A stretch of DNA of 64,000 nucleotides, from the NCBI GenBank assembly GCA_937146765.1, contig CAKZRP010000037.1, positions 1 to 64,000 of the forward strand. The letters are read 5' to 3'. Positions 10,553 to 18,082 of the stretch are shown piece by piece. Both the position numbers and the translations under genes were made by a program. How positions within the stretch are numbered: the first letter of the stretch is position 1; every line of letters begins with the position of its first letter. The notes below the pieces were generated by a model. It made no database searches and was not told the origin of the DNA. It saw only the letters and a list, made by a program, of their open reading frames with translations. This DNA is from an uncultured Paracoccaceae bacterium. Lineage in GTDB: Bacteria > Pseudomonadota > Alphaproteobacteria > Rhodobacterales > Rhodobacteraceae.

Positions 10553-10593
10553 GGGGGCCTCTGTGCCTTGTTGGGGCAAGTCCTGTCAACGGC

Positions 10594-10624
10594 TTGCCGT
10601 TTTACTCTTCTGCGCCCATATAGG
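10594..10624 (+). promoter_or_regulatory. Candidate promoter of ubiK
   Basis: TTGCCG (10594-10599) and TATAGG (10619-10624) are separated by 19 bp in the short divergent lgt/ubiK spacer. The spacing is long, so this is tentative. Confidence 0.3.
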
Positions 10625-10666
10625 GTGCAAGCCTCATAGAGGTAAGACATCACACGGGAGATGGCC

Positions 10667-10912
10667 ATGCAGACCCGCAACAAGTTTATGGACGATATTT
10701 CGCAACTGATGACCAACGCCATGGGCGTGGCACAGGGTGCCAAGGAAGAAGCCGAGACCGCGATGAAGGGCGTGATCGACCGCTGGCTGGCGGATCGTGA
10801 CTTCGTCACCCGCGAGGAGTTCGACGCGGTGCGTGCGATGGCGCAGAAGGCGCGCGAGGAGAACGAGGCGCTGAAGGCGCGTCTGGACGCGCTGGAAGCG
10901 GCGGCCAAGTAA
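10667..10912 (+). CDS. ubiK: UbiK/BMFP-family accessory factor (YqiC-like)
   Basis: An 81-residue largely helical protein with an N-terminal amphipathic segment (MQTRNKFMDDISQLMTNAMG) and a C-terminal coiled coil (about 45-80, EEFDAVRAMAQKAREENEALKARL). E. coli UbiK supports ubiquinone biosynthesis by binding UbiJ; related BMFP proteins oligomerise and interact with membranes. The start is set by the ribosome-binding site: GGGAG at 10656-10660 abuts an ATG at 10661 but is well placed for the ATG at 10667. Divergent from lgt. Confidence 0.9.
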   Translation: MQTRNKFMDDISQLMTNAMGVAQGAKEEAETAMKGVIDRWLADRDFVTREEFDAVRAMAQKAREENEALKARLDALEAAAK

Positions 10913-10996
10913 AGACGGCCGGAGCCCGAGGGAGGCGGGTCCCCCCTCTTGCCGGGCGCTCCTGCTGAGGCTGACACGGCGGTTTCAGGTCCGGTC

Positions 10997-12310
10997 TCAG
11001 TTCCGGGCGAGGTCCGCCGCCCGGGCGGCGGAGATCAGGATCTGCGCCACCCGGTCATAGTCCTTGCCCAAGTGGTGTCCTCCTTCGAAGAGATGGGTGC
11101 GCAGGCTTGCCGCCTCTGCCTCCGGGCAGGCGCTGACCTTTTCTTTCGATCCGTGAAGACAGAGCACCGGCACCGAGAGGGTGCGGGCGGCGGCCTCGAT
11201 CTGGGGGGCGACCGGCTGCGCGCCGCTGGCCTGACCGAGCCAGCCGCCGACCACGATCTCGAACCCGGTGCGGGTCTCCGGCGCCAGGAGGGCCAGCGCG
11301 GCGAGGTCGCGCTGCATCGCCTGCGGCAGGTGGGGGGCGGCAAAGGGCAGCACATTGGCGCCCATGGAAAAGCCGAGGATCAGCACCCGCTCCGCCCCGA
11401 GGCTGTGGCGGTAGTGGGCGTCGATCCGGGCCAGATCCGCCGCGATCCGCTGCGGCGATTTCTCCTGCCAGAGGTAGCGCAGGCTGGAGAGGCCGACTGT
11501 GGGGATACCCGCTGCGGCCAGCCGATTGGCCACTTCCGCGTCAAAGCGGGCCCAGCCGCCATCGCCGGACAGGAAGATGGCATAGGTGCCGCTGGCGGCG
11601 ACGCCCTCGGCCCGATGCAGGGTGATCGGCAGATCGGCGAGGCTTGCCTCTGCCGCGCCTTGCCCGCGGGCAAAGGCGCTGTCGGTGCCCGCCAGCCGCA
11701 GGTAGGCCTGGGTGAAGCTCTGCTCAGGGTCGGGGCCGGGATCAACCACGGTGGCCCCGGCGAGCCCCCTGGCGGGCGAGGGGGTGGCGGGGTCGGCGAG
11801 GTCGAGCCAGCGCAGCGGAGCCTTGTTGCCCTGTGGCGCGCCCTCCGGGCAGAAACCATGCGGCGGGGCGGCCAGCGTCACCAGCCCCTTGAACCGGGTC
11901 GGTCCCGCACGCGCGGCCAGTTGGGCCAGCGCCGCGCCCTGACCGCTGCCGACCAGCACCGGGCTGCGAGGGATCTGGCCCGCCTCTGTCTGCAGCTCTT
12001 GCGCGAGCCGCGCGAGGCTGGGCCCGAGGCTGTCGCAATCGAGCCGCCGATCCGCCAGCAGGGCGGCGGCATCCAGCGCGATGACCAAGGTGTGCAACCC
12101 CGTGAGTCGCTCGGCCCGCGCCTGCATCCGACCCTGCCAATCTGCCGCATCGGTGAGGATCAGGGCGGTGGAGCGCGCCTCTGCCGCCTCGGGGGGCAGC
12201 ACCGCGATCACCGCCTGCGCCGGGCTGACCGGGCGCAGGCTGCGCAACAGGTAGGTGGCGCCGATCACCAGCAGGGTGAGAACAAGGACGGCGCGGGTGG
12301 CAAAGGCCAT
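10997..12310 (-). CDS. AcvB/VirJ-family virulence-associated hydrolase
   Basis: About 437 residues with an N-terminal signal anchor (residues 5-23) and two alpha/beta-hydrolase-like halves. The first half carries GSGQGAAL, where a nucleophile elbow would be. The second is the conserved VirJ domain with YAIFLSGDGGW, LRYLWQEKSPQ, the elbow GFSMGAN, and a terminal GGHHLG histidine. In Agrobacterium and Rhizobium, AcvB hydrolyses lysyl-phosphatidylglycerol in the periplasm and is usually next to lpiA; no lpiA is visible here. Start uncertain: the ATG at 12310 lacks a clear Shine-Dalgarno, while a GTG at 12334 has GGAG at suitable distance. Confidence 0.82.
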   Translation of the reverse strand: MAFATRAVLVLTLLVIGATYLLRSLRPVSPAQAVIAVLPPEAAEARSTALILTDAADWQGRMQARAERLTGLHTLVIALDAAALLADRRLDCDSLGPSLARLAQELQTEAGQIPRSPVLVGSGQGAALAQLAARAGPTRFKGLVTLAAPPHGFCPEGAPQGNKAPLRWLDLADPATPSPARGLAGATVVDPGPDPEQSFTQAYLRLAGTDSAFARGQGAAEASLADLPITLHRAEGVAASGTYAIFLSGDGGWARFDAEVANRLAAAGIPTVGLSSLRYLWQEKSPQRIAADLARIDAHYRHSLGAERVLILGFSMGANVLPFAAPHLPQAMQRDLAALALLAPETRTGFEIVVGGWLGQASGAQPVAPQIEAAARTLSVPVLCLHGSKEKVSACPEAEAASLRTHLFEGGHHLGKDYDRVAQILISAARAADLARN

Positions 12311-12807
12311 GGGCACAGGGGGCACGGTGGGCACGGTGGGCTCCGGCGAGGGGCAGGGTTGGGCCGGGAGTATCGCGACCAAAGGTTGAGATTGGGTTCT
12401 CCCGCGCGCCCCTTGCGGGCAGGGCCGGGACCAGGGCTCCGGGGGGGATTCGCTTTGGTGAACGGCAGGTCCGGGCTGGGGCAGGCGGCGAAACCCGCCT
12501 GTTTCCGGCCCCTTGGGCAGGTGACTGGGCAGGTGACTGGGCACGAGACCTCCGGGCGGGAGCACCAGTCTGGGGCCTCCGGGTAACGGGCTTGTGTCAG
12601 AGTGCCATAAACCCCGAGATTTTGCACAAGAATTCACGTCATCCACAAGTTATTGCAGATATCCCCAAATAAAGGGTTGCCAGCCGACCCGCTTGAGGAT
12701 CACCATATCTTGTAGGGAACGGGAACAACGCCCCGGTCCTTAGATCACTTAGCTAGCGATAGAGGGTCCTTGCGGCCCAAAAAGCTAGAGACCAGAAAGG
12801 TGGCATC
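12311..12807. other. Intergenic region between the AcvB and YbjN genes, with short tandem repeats
   Basis: About 500 bp without a convincing gene. It holds tandem GGGCACGGTG units (12311-12340) directly before the AcvB start codon and two adjacent copies of GGGCAGGTGACT (12515-12538). Towards 12640 the sequence becomes AT-richer and contains one near match to a DnaA box. Divergent promoters are expected. Confidence 0.45.
12515..12538. repeat. Two tandem copies of a 12-bp unit
   Basis: GGGCAGGTGACT occurs twice head to tail, followed by a third partial copy (GGGCACGAGA), upstream of the AcvB gene. Confidence 0.7.
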
Positions 12808-13308
12808 ATGGCACTTTCCGAGCATCACCTGCAGGACGACATTCACCCCATCGACATCGTTGAGAACCTCGCGTCCTTTCACGAGTGGGAGTTTGACCGC
12901 ATCGCCGATGACCAGATCGCGATGGCGGTCGAGGGGCAATGGCGGACTTATTCGCTGACCCTGGCCTGGTCCGATTACGACGAGACCCTGCGGTTGGTCT
13001 GCAGCTTCGAGATGGAGCCGCCGGAAGCGAAGATCCCGGCGCTTTACGAGCTGATCAACTGCATGAACGACCAATGCTGGGCCGGGGCCTTCAGCTACTG
13101 GCCGGATCACAAGCTGATGCTGTTCCGCTACGGGCTGGTTCTGGCGGGCGGCCAGATGGCGACGCCGGAGCAGGTGGATGCCATCGTGCAGGCGGCGGTG
13201 AGCAATTGCGAACGCTACTACCCGGCGATCCAGCTGATGGTCTGGGGCGAGCGCAGCGCCAAGGATGCGATGCAAGTCGCCATTGCGGAGGCCTACGGGC
13301 GCGCGTAA
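12808..13308 (+). CDS. YbjN domain-containing protein
   Basis: A 166-residue protein of the YbjN family (PF10722 type), seen in the aromatic-rich, acidic core: WEFDRIADDQIAMAVEGQWRTYSL, then LRLVCSFEMEPPEAKIPALYELIN and FSYWPDHKLMLFRYGL. YbjN proteins are tertiary-structure mimics of type III secretion chaperones, with roles in stress or motility in E. coli; here the role is unknown. The ATG at 12808 is preceded by AAAGGTGG. It is followed by proC after 47 bp on the same strand. Confidence 0.9.
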   Translation: MALSEHHLQDDIHPIDIVENLASFHEWEFDRIADDQIAMAVEGQWRTYSLTLAWSDYDETLRLVCSFEMEPPEAKIPALYELINCMNDQCWAGAFSYWPDHKLMLFRYGLVLAGGQMATPEQVDAIVQAAVSNCERYYPAIQLMVWGERSAKDAMQVAIAEAYGRA

Positions 13309-13355
13309 GTCTTGCCCCCAAAGGTGATGGCACCCAAAACCGGAGGGGGAAGATC

Positions 13356-14171
13356 ATGGATATGAACACACTCGCAGCGCAGGGGCTGGTTCTTCTGGGC
13401 TGCGGCAAGATGGGATCGGCGATGCTGGCCGGCTGGCTTGAACGCGGTCTCTCTCCCGAGGCGGTCTGGGTGATGGACCCCAATCCCTCCGATTGGCTGA
13501 AGGGCACCGGCGTGCATATCAATGCCGCCGCGCCCGAGGCGCCGGCCATCGTGCTGGTTGCGGTGAAACCACAGGTGATGGGCGCTGCGCTGCCCACGGC
13601 CAAGAGCTTTGGCGGCGGGGCGACGCTGTTTGTCTCGGTGGCGGCGGGCACCTCGATTGCCACCTATGAGGCGATGCTGGGCGCCGGCACCCCGGTGGTG
13701 CGCGCCATGCCCAACACGCCGGCGGCGGTGGGGCGCGGCATCACCGCGCTGATCGGCAACGCTGCGGCGAGCGAGGCGCATCTGGCGCTGGCCGAGGCGC
13801 TGTTGCGGGCGGTGGGCCAGACCGTGCGGCTGGAGAGTGAGGCGCAGATGGATGCGGTGACCGGCGTCAGCGGATCGGGTCCGGCCTATGTGTTCCACCT
13901 GATCGAGACCCTGGCGGCGGCGGGCGTGGCCCAGGGCCTGCCCGAGGCGCTGGCGATGCAGCTGGCCAAGGCGACGGTTGCGGGCGCGGGGGCGCTGGCG
14001 GAGGCGGCCGCCGAGGATCCGGCGCAGCTGCGCGTCAACGTGACCAGCCCCAATGGCACCACCCAGGCGGCGCTCGAGGTGCTGATGGACGCGGAAAGCG
14101 GCTTTCCGGCGCTGCTAAATCGTGCGGTTGCGGCGGCCACCCGACGCTCGGAGGAACTGTCGCGTGGCTGA
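13356..14171 (+). CDS. proC: Pyrroline-5-carboxylate reductase
   Basis: Last enzyme of proline synthesis: reduces 1-pyrroline-5-carboxylate to L-proline with NAD(P)H. 271 residues. The N-terminal Rossmann motif reads LLGCGKMGSAM (12-22), VAVKPQ follows, then MPNTPAAVGRG. The C-terminal dimerisation domain carries the ProC signature VTGVSGSGPAYVF and the LRVNVTSPNGTTQAAL stretch. GGAGGGGG lies 6 bp before the ATG. The stop overlaps the following csaA start by 8 bp, pointing to coupled translation. Confidence 0.96.
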   Translation: MDMNTLAAQGLVLLGCGKMGSAMLAGWLERGLSPEAVWVMDPNPSDWLKGTGVHINAAAPEAPAIVLVAVKPQVMGAALPTAKSFGGGATLFVSVAAGTSIATYEAMLGAGTPVVRAMPNTPAAVGRGITALIGNAAASEAHLALAEALLRAVGQTVRLESEAQMDAVTGVSGSGPAYVFHLIETLAAAGVAQGLPEALAMQLAKATVAGAGALAEAAAEDPAQLRVNVTSPNGTTQAALEVLMDAESGFPALLNRAVAAATRRSEELSRG

Positions 14172-14514
14172 GATTACCTTTGACGACTTCCTCAAGGTCG
14201 ATGTGCGCGTGGGCACCGTGCTGCGCGCCGAAGCCTTTCCCGAGGCGCGCAAGCCCGCGATCAAGATGTGGATCGATTTCGGCGGTGAGATCGGCGAGAG
14301 GAAGACCTCGGCCCAGGTGACGGCGCATTACACGCCCGAGGCCCTGGTGGGCAAACAGGTGATGGCGGTGGTCAACTTCCCGCCGCGCCAGATCGGCCGG
14401 TTCATGTCCGAAGTGCTGGTGCTGGGGCTGCCGGATGCGGCAGGGGAAATCGTGCTGATCGGGCCGGATGGCTCGGTTGCGGCCGAGGTGCCGACCGGCG
14501 GGCGGATGCATTGA
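14164..14514 (+). CDS. csaA: CsaA-type tRNA-binding domain protein
   Basis: A 116-residue single OB-fold tRNA-binding domain: ITFDDFLKVDVRVGTVLRAEAFPEARKPAIKM, then TSAQVTAHYTPE and the VVNFPPRQIGRFMSEVLVLG segment. Bacillus CsaA has been described as an export-related chaperone; the same fold appears in MetRS and Trbp111. The GTG at 14164 inside proC is chosen because it begins the conserved MAEITFDDF sequence; an earlier in-frame ATG at 14122 would add a low-quality extension buried in proC. Confidence 0.9.
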   Translation: MAEITFDDFLKVDVRVGTVLRAEAFPEARKPAIKMWIDFGGEIGERKTSAQVTAHYTPEALVGKQVMAVVNFPPRQIGRFMSEVLVLGLPDAAGEIVLIGPDGSVAAEVPTGGRMH

Positions 14515-15476
14515 TGGCGGCGCGCGGCAAGGTCCTGATCACACGGCCGATGACGGCAGCGGTGGAGACGCGGGCGCGGGCGGACTTCGACGTTGAGATC
14601 CGTGCGAGCACCGCACCGATGGGGCGCGCCGAGATGATCGCCAGTCTTGCGGACTACGATGTGGTGCTGCCGACCCTGGGCGATGCCTATGGGGCGGAGA
14701 TCCTTGCCGCCATGCCCGCCCCGCGCTGTCGGCTCCTGGCGAATTTCGGCGTCGGTTTCAATCATATCGACGTGGCGGCGGCCCGCGCCGCCGGGATTGC
14801 GGTGACCAACACGCCGGGTGCGGTGACCGATGCGACGGCGGATATCGCCCTCACCCTGATGCTGATGAGCGCGCGGCGGGCCGGCGAGGGCGAACGGCTG
14901 GTGCGCTCCGGTCAGTGGCGGGGCTGGCATCCGACCCAGATGCTGGGGCTGCACCTGAGCGGCAAGCGGCTGGGGGTGCTGGGGCTGGGGCGGATCGGCG
15001 ATGCCATCGCTCGGCGCGCGCATTTCGGGTTCGGCATGGAGATTTCCTACCTGGCGCGCTCCGACAAGGCGACGGGGTATCCTGCCCGCCGGGCCGAGAG
15101 CCTGCTCGCACTGGCAGCGGCGGTCGACATGCTGGTGGTGGCGGTGCCCGGGGGCGCCGAGACCCGGCATCTGGTCGATGCGAAGGTTCTGGCGGCGATG
15201 CAGCCCCATGCGCATCTGGTCAATATCGCCCGTGGCGAGGTGGTCGAGGAGGCCGCCCTGATCGCCGCCCTCGAGGCGCGGCAGATCGCGGGTGCGGGGC
15301 TTGATGTCTATGAGTTCGAGCCTGAGGTGCCGGAGGCCCTGCGGCGGATGGACTGCGTCACCCTGCTGCCGCATCTGGGCACCGCCACCGAGGAGGTGCG
15401 CAGCCTGATGGGGCATATGGCGCTCGACAATATCGCCGCCCATCTGGCGGGCGCGGCGCTGCCGAACCCGGTCTAG
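14514..15476 (+). CDS. D-2-hydroxyacid dehydrogenase (glyoxylate/hydroxypyruvate reductase-like)
   Basis: 320 residues, NAD(P)-dependent 2-ketoacid reductase family. Visible are the substrate loop NFGVGFNHIDVAAA, the dinucleotide-binding LGVLGLGRIGDAIARRA, and the catalytic triad of the family: Arg in NIARGEVV, Glu in DVYEFEP and His in LLPHLGTAT. The nearest named activities are glyoxylate, hydroxypyruvate or formate-type dehydrogenases; the Arg-Glu-His arrangement with GVGFNHID suggests glyoxylate reductase. The ATG at 14514 overlaps the csaA stop (TGATG); a TTG at 14511 is less likely. Third gene of the proC-csaA operon. Confidence 0.92.
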   Translation: MAARGKVLITRPMTAAVETRARADFDVEIRASTAPMGRAEMIASLADYDVVLPTLGDAYGAEILAAMPAPRCRLLANFGVGFNHIDVAAARAAGIAVTNTPGAVTDATADIALTLMLMSARRAGEGERLVRSGQWRGWHPTQMLGLHLSGKRLGVLGLGRIGDAIARRAHFGFGMEISYLARSDKATGYPARRAESLLALAAAVDMLVVAVPGGAETRHLVDAKVLAAMQPHAHLVNIARGEVVEEAALIAALEARQIAGAGLDVYEFEPEVPEALRRMDCVTLLPHLGTATEEVRSLMGHMALDNIAAHLAGAALPNPV

Positions 15477-15508
15477 ATCCGGCGCGAGGCCCAAGGAGGG
15501 CGTCGCGC

Positions 15509-16102
15509 TCAGGCCTCGGGAGGAAGATCGCCCATGGCGGCACGCCAGTGGCGGCGGCAGAGCGAGATATAGCTTTCATTGCCGCCGATCTGCACCTGGT
15601 CGCCCTCGGTCAGCACCCGGCCTTCGGCGTCCTGGCGCACCACCATGGTGGCCTTCTTGCCGCAATGGCAGATGGTGCGCACCTCGCGCATTTCATCCGC
15701 CAGCGCCAGAAGCGTGGCCGAGCCCGGGAAGAGATGGCCCTGGAAATCCACCCGGAGCCCATAGGTCAGCACCGGCACGTCGAGGTCATCCACCACCCGG
15801 GCCAGTTGCCAGACCTGATCGGGCGTGAGGAATTGCGCCTCATCCACGAAGATCGCCGCCACCGGCCCCTCGGCCAGGCGGGCGGTGATGCGGGAAAACA
15901 GGTCATCCTCGGGGCGGAACATGTCGGCCGCCGCGCCGATGCCGATGCGCGAGGCGATGCGGCCGGAGCCGGCGCGGTCGTCGATGGCGGCGGTGAGCAG
16001 ATAGGTCTGCATGTTGTTTTCGCGGTAGTTGTAGGATGCCTGCAGGAGCACCGTCGACTTGCCCGCGTTCATGGTGGAGTAATTGAAATAGAGCTTGGCC
16101 AT
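15509..16102 (-). CDS. tdk: Thymidine kinase (TK1 type)
   Basis: Phosphorylates thymidine to dTMP in the pyrimidine salvage pathway. 197 residues. P-loop STMNAGKST at 9-17, the DEAQFL Walker B region, and the lasso-domain zinc ligands CHCG followed by CRRH near the C-terminus. Length and order of motifs match bacterial TK1. Convergent with the dehydrogenase gene, with a 32-bp spacer. Confidence 0.96.
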   Translation of the reverse strand: MAKLYFNYSTMNAGKSTVLLQASYNYRENNMQTYLLTAAIDDRAGSGRIASRIGIGAAADMFRPEDDLFSRITARLAEGPVAAIFVDEAQFLTPDQVWQLARVVDDLDVPVLTYGLRVDFQGHLFPGSATLLALADEMREVRTICHCGKKATMVVRQDAEGRVLTEGDQVQIGGNESYISLCRRHWRAAMGDLPPEA

Positions 16103-16588
16103 GGCCTGACCTACCCCGATCCCCGCTGCGAGAAAAGGCCAAAGATCCGGCTGGACAGCGGGGCAGGCGGGCGGTCAGGACCGCGCCCAAGCACGCAGAT
16201 CAAGGCGGTCCATCCGGACTGATGCTGCGGGCGTTCTGCGAGGGGGAGGGGGAGATGCGGGCGGAGCCTGTTGGGACGATGCCCACCCGACTGACAGGCG
16301 CGCGTGCCAACACCAAGTGTCTATTCGGAACGCTTCCTGTCCGCCGGGGGACATCAGTTGGGCAGATCAATTGCCACAAGCGAAGTCCGGTGCTCACTCA
16401 CAAAGACCGGACTTCAAGTCCCTGCCGTCACCAAAACGGTCACTCACACCACTCTTGAAATATTGGACGGTTACGGCAGGTCTGGCCTTGGTATGCCATT
16501 TCCGCTAAGCAAACTTAATGGGAAATTAATCGCAAGGTTCCCCTGCGCAGTGTTGGTGCGGGGGCAGGACGTTGAGTGAAAGAGCATT
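16103..16588. other. Intergenic region upstream of the regulator-arsH pair, with nested palindromes
   Basis: About 490 bp with no convincing gene; short frames here lack ribosome-binding sites and family features. It contains a 10-bp inverted repeat GAAGTCCGGT/ACCGGACTTC (16382-16391 and 16406-16415) that overlaps a second palindrome GGACTT-C-AAGTCC (16409-16421), plus the direct repeat TCACTCACA at 16394 and 16440. These are candidate operator sites. Confidence 0.5.
16382..16421. promoter_or_regulatory. Nested inverted repeats, candidate operator
   Basis: GAAGTCCGGT and ACCGGACTTC form perfect 10-bp arms with a 14-bp spacer. The right arm is shared with GGACTT-C-AAGTCC, a second palindrome. 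The overlap means two mutually exclusive folds or two adjacent protein half-sites. It lies about 170-205 bp upstream of the regulator-like gene. Confidence 0.4.
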
Positions 16589-17047
16589 ATGGCGGATATC
16601 GGGACTTATTTGAAGAAACACACCGAGGCGCTGGTCAAGGATGTGGGGATTGAAGCCGCCTGCCAGATCACCGGGAAATCGAAGGCCACCCTCGGGCGGT
16701 ATTATTCGGACAATGCCGAACATGCAGATCGGTTTATTCCGGTGGATGCTGTGGCCCGGCTGGAAGGCGCGGCCAGCTATCCGCATGTGACCTCGGCGTT
16801 GGCGGATCTGAAGAACATCACCCTGTCCTATGACGGCTCGCGCCCCGAAGTGTCGCGTCCGGGCGGGGTCAATACCGATGTGATCGCCCTGAGCCGCCGC
16901 TTTGCCCAGCTGATGAGCGAGTATCAGGACGCGATTGCCGATGGCATCATCACCGTCAACGAGGCCAAGCGGCTGCTCAAGGAAACGGTGCTGTTGCAGC
17001 AGGTGCTGATCGACATGAAACTGCATCTGGAAGAAGAAAGTGCCTGA
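16589..17047 (+). CDS. Small regulator-like protein (phage CII/CP76-like N-terminus), function unknown
   Basis: 152 residues. The N-terminal half ([59 protein letters not shown]) resembles the helix-turn-helix of phage regulatory CII-like (CP76) proteins: a [11 protein letters not shown] recognition-helix region followed by a conserved VDAVARLE helix. The C-terminal half (about 95-150) is a long predicted helix, probably for oligomerisation. It overlaps arsH by 8 bp, so the two are translated together. Whether it binds DNA or another nucleic acid is inference; no phage genes surround it. Confidence 0.7.
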   Translation: MADIGTYLKKHTEALVKDVGIEAACQITGKSKATLGRYYSDNAEHADRFIPVDAVARLEGAASYPHVTSALADLKNITLSYDGSRPEVSRPGGVNTDVIALSRRFAQLMSEYQDAIADGIITVNEAKRLLKETVLLQQVLIDMKLHLEEESA

Positions 17048-17789
17048 GGTCTCCGGTTCGGGTGCGGCACCTGACCTGAGCGATCTGCCACAGATCGTCG
17101 CGGGTGAACTGCATCCCATCGACATCGACCTGTTGGCGGCGCCGGGCGATCCGCGCCATCCGCCGCGCATTCTGCTGCTCTACGGCTCGCTGCGCGACGT
17201 GAGCTATTCCCGCAAGGCGGCGGAAGAGGCGGCGCGGGTGCTCGGGGCCTATGGCTGCGAGACGCGGATCTTTGATCCCTCCGGCCTGCCTTTGGTGGAT
17301 GACACCGGCGCCAGCGATCATCCCAAGGTGAAGGAGCTGCGCGAGCTGGCGCTCTGGTCCGAGGGGATGGTCTGGTCGAGCCCGGAGCGGCATGGGGCGA
17401 TGACCGGCATCATGAAGCTGCAGATCGACTGGTTGCCGCTGGCGCCGATCGGCGGCATCCGCCCAACCCAGGGCAAGACGCTGGCGGTGATGCAGGTCTC
17501 GGGCGGCTCGCAGAGCTTCAACGCGGTCAACCAGATGCGGATTCTGGGGCGCTGGATGCGGATGGTGACGATCCCCAACCAATCCTCGATCCCGAAGGCC
17601 TGGCTTGAGTTCCAGGAGGGTGAGCGACTGCCGGAGGGCGCCTATTACCGGCGCATCGTGGATGTGATGGAAGAGCTGGTGAAATTCACCTGGCTGGTGC
17701 GCGGTCGCAGCGCCTATCTGACCGATCGCTATTCCGAGCGGGTGGAGAGCCTTGAAGCCACCCATGCGCGGGTGTCGCAGAAGGACTGA
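17040..17789 (+). CDS. arsH: ArsH-type NADPH-dependent FMN reductase
   Basis: 249 residues, flavodoxin-like. Characteristic ArsH sequence: [27 protein letters not shown] (phosphate-binding GSLRxxSYSR), then [23 protein letters not shown] and [23 protein letters not shown]. ArsH oxidises or reduces organoarsenicals or quinones depending on species. No arsR, arsB or arsC is visible nearby. It starts at a GTG that overlaps the upstream regulator-like gene by 8 bp and ends before a strong terminator. Confidence 0.93.
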   Translation: MPEVSGSGAAPDLSDLPQIVAGELHPIDIDLLAAPGDPRHPPRILLLYGSLRDVSYSRKAAEEAARVLGAYGCETRIFDPSGLPLVDDTGASDHPKVKELRELALWSEGMVWSSPERHGAMTGIMKLQIDWLPLAPIGGIRPTQGKTLAVMQVSGGSQSFNAVNQMRILGRWMRMVTIPNQSSIPKAWLEFQEGERLPEGAYYRRIVDVMEELVKFTWLVRGRSAYLTDRYSERVESLEATHARVSQKD

Positions 17790-17823
17790 GCCTTCCTGCG
17801 GCCTTGGACTGTTATTTAGCGGT

Positions 17824-17857
17824 GCGCGCCCTGGTCGGGCGCGCGCTGTTTTGTTTT
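17824..17857 (+). terminator. Rho-independent terminator after arsH
   Basis: Perfect 8-bp stem GCGCGCCC/GGGCGCGC with loop TGGTC, followed by a T-rich run (TGTTTTGTTTT). Confidence 0.9.
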
Positions 17858-17897
17858 AGGGGGTCGAGACGGGTAAGGATCCACCAAAGCAGCAGCC

Positions 17898-18058
17898 TCG
17901 GAGCCATCCCCGCCTTGACCCCGGCTTGCCAGACGCCGCTTGGGCGCAAGGAAAATAGCCGTATCCCCGCCCTATTCGGGCGCGGAGCCTCGGCGATTTG
18001 CCTTGCCCCCGGCGCTTTTGCGTCCGGCCATTGGGGCGCAAGGTGGGGATGGCTCCGA
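17898..18058. repeat. Large imperfect inverted repeat (arms about 54-58 bp)
   Basis: Outer arms 17898-17917 and 18039-18058 pair over 20 positions with only one G-T pair. Pairing continues with small bulges through 17951 and 18001 (GCAAGG/CCTTGC at the inner end), enclosing a 49-bp centre. It lies between convergent genes (arsH and the KAS III gene). It may be a miniature repeat element, a large RNA hairpin or a bidirectional transcription barrier; no T-run follows. Confidence 0.75.
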
Positions 18059-18082
18059 AGCAGCGGCTGGCAGAGGGGGGCC

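Noticed and set aside
12311..12646. N-terminal extension of the AcvB gene
   Set aside because: Low-complexity Pro-rich translation encoded by tandem repeats, before a proper signal anchor.
12631..12655. DnaA-box-like TCATCCACA, considered as part of an origin
   Set aside because: A single site with one mismatch, no cluster and no origin-associated genes nearby.
16222..16579. Short plus-strand frames upstream of the regulator-like gene
   Set aside because: No Shine-Dalgarno, no recognisable sequence, and they cross the palindromes.
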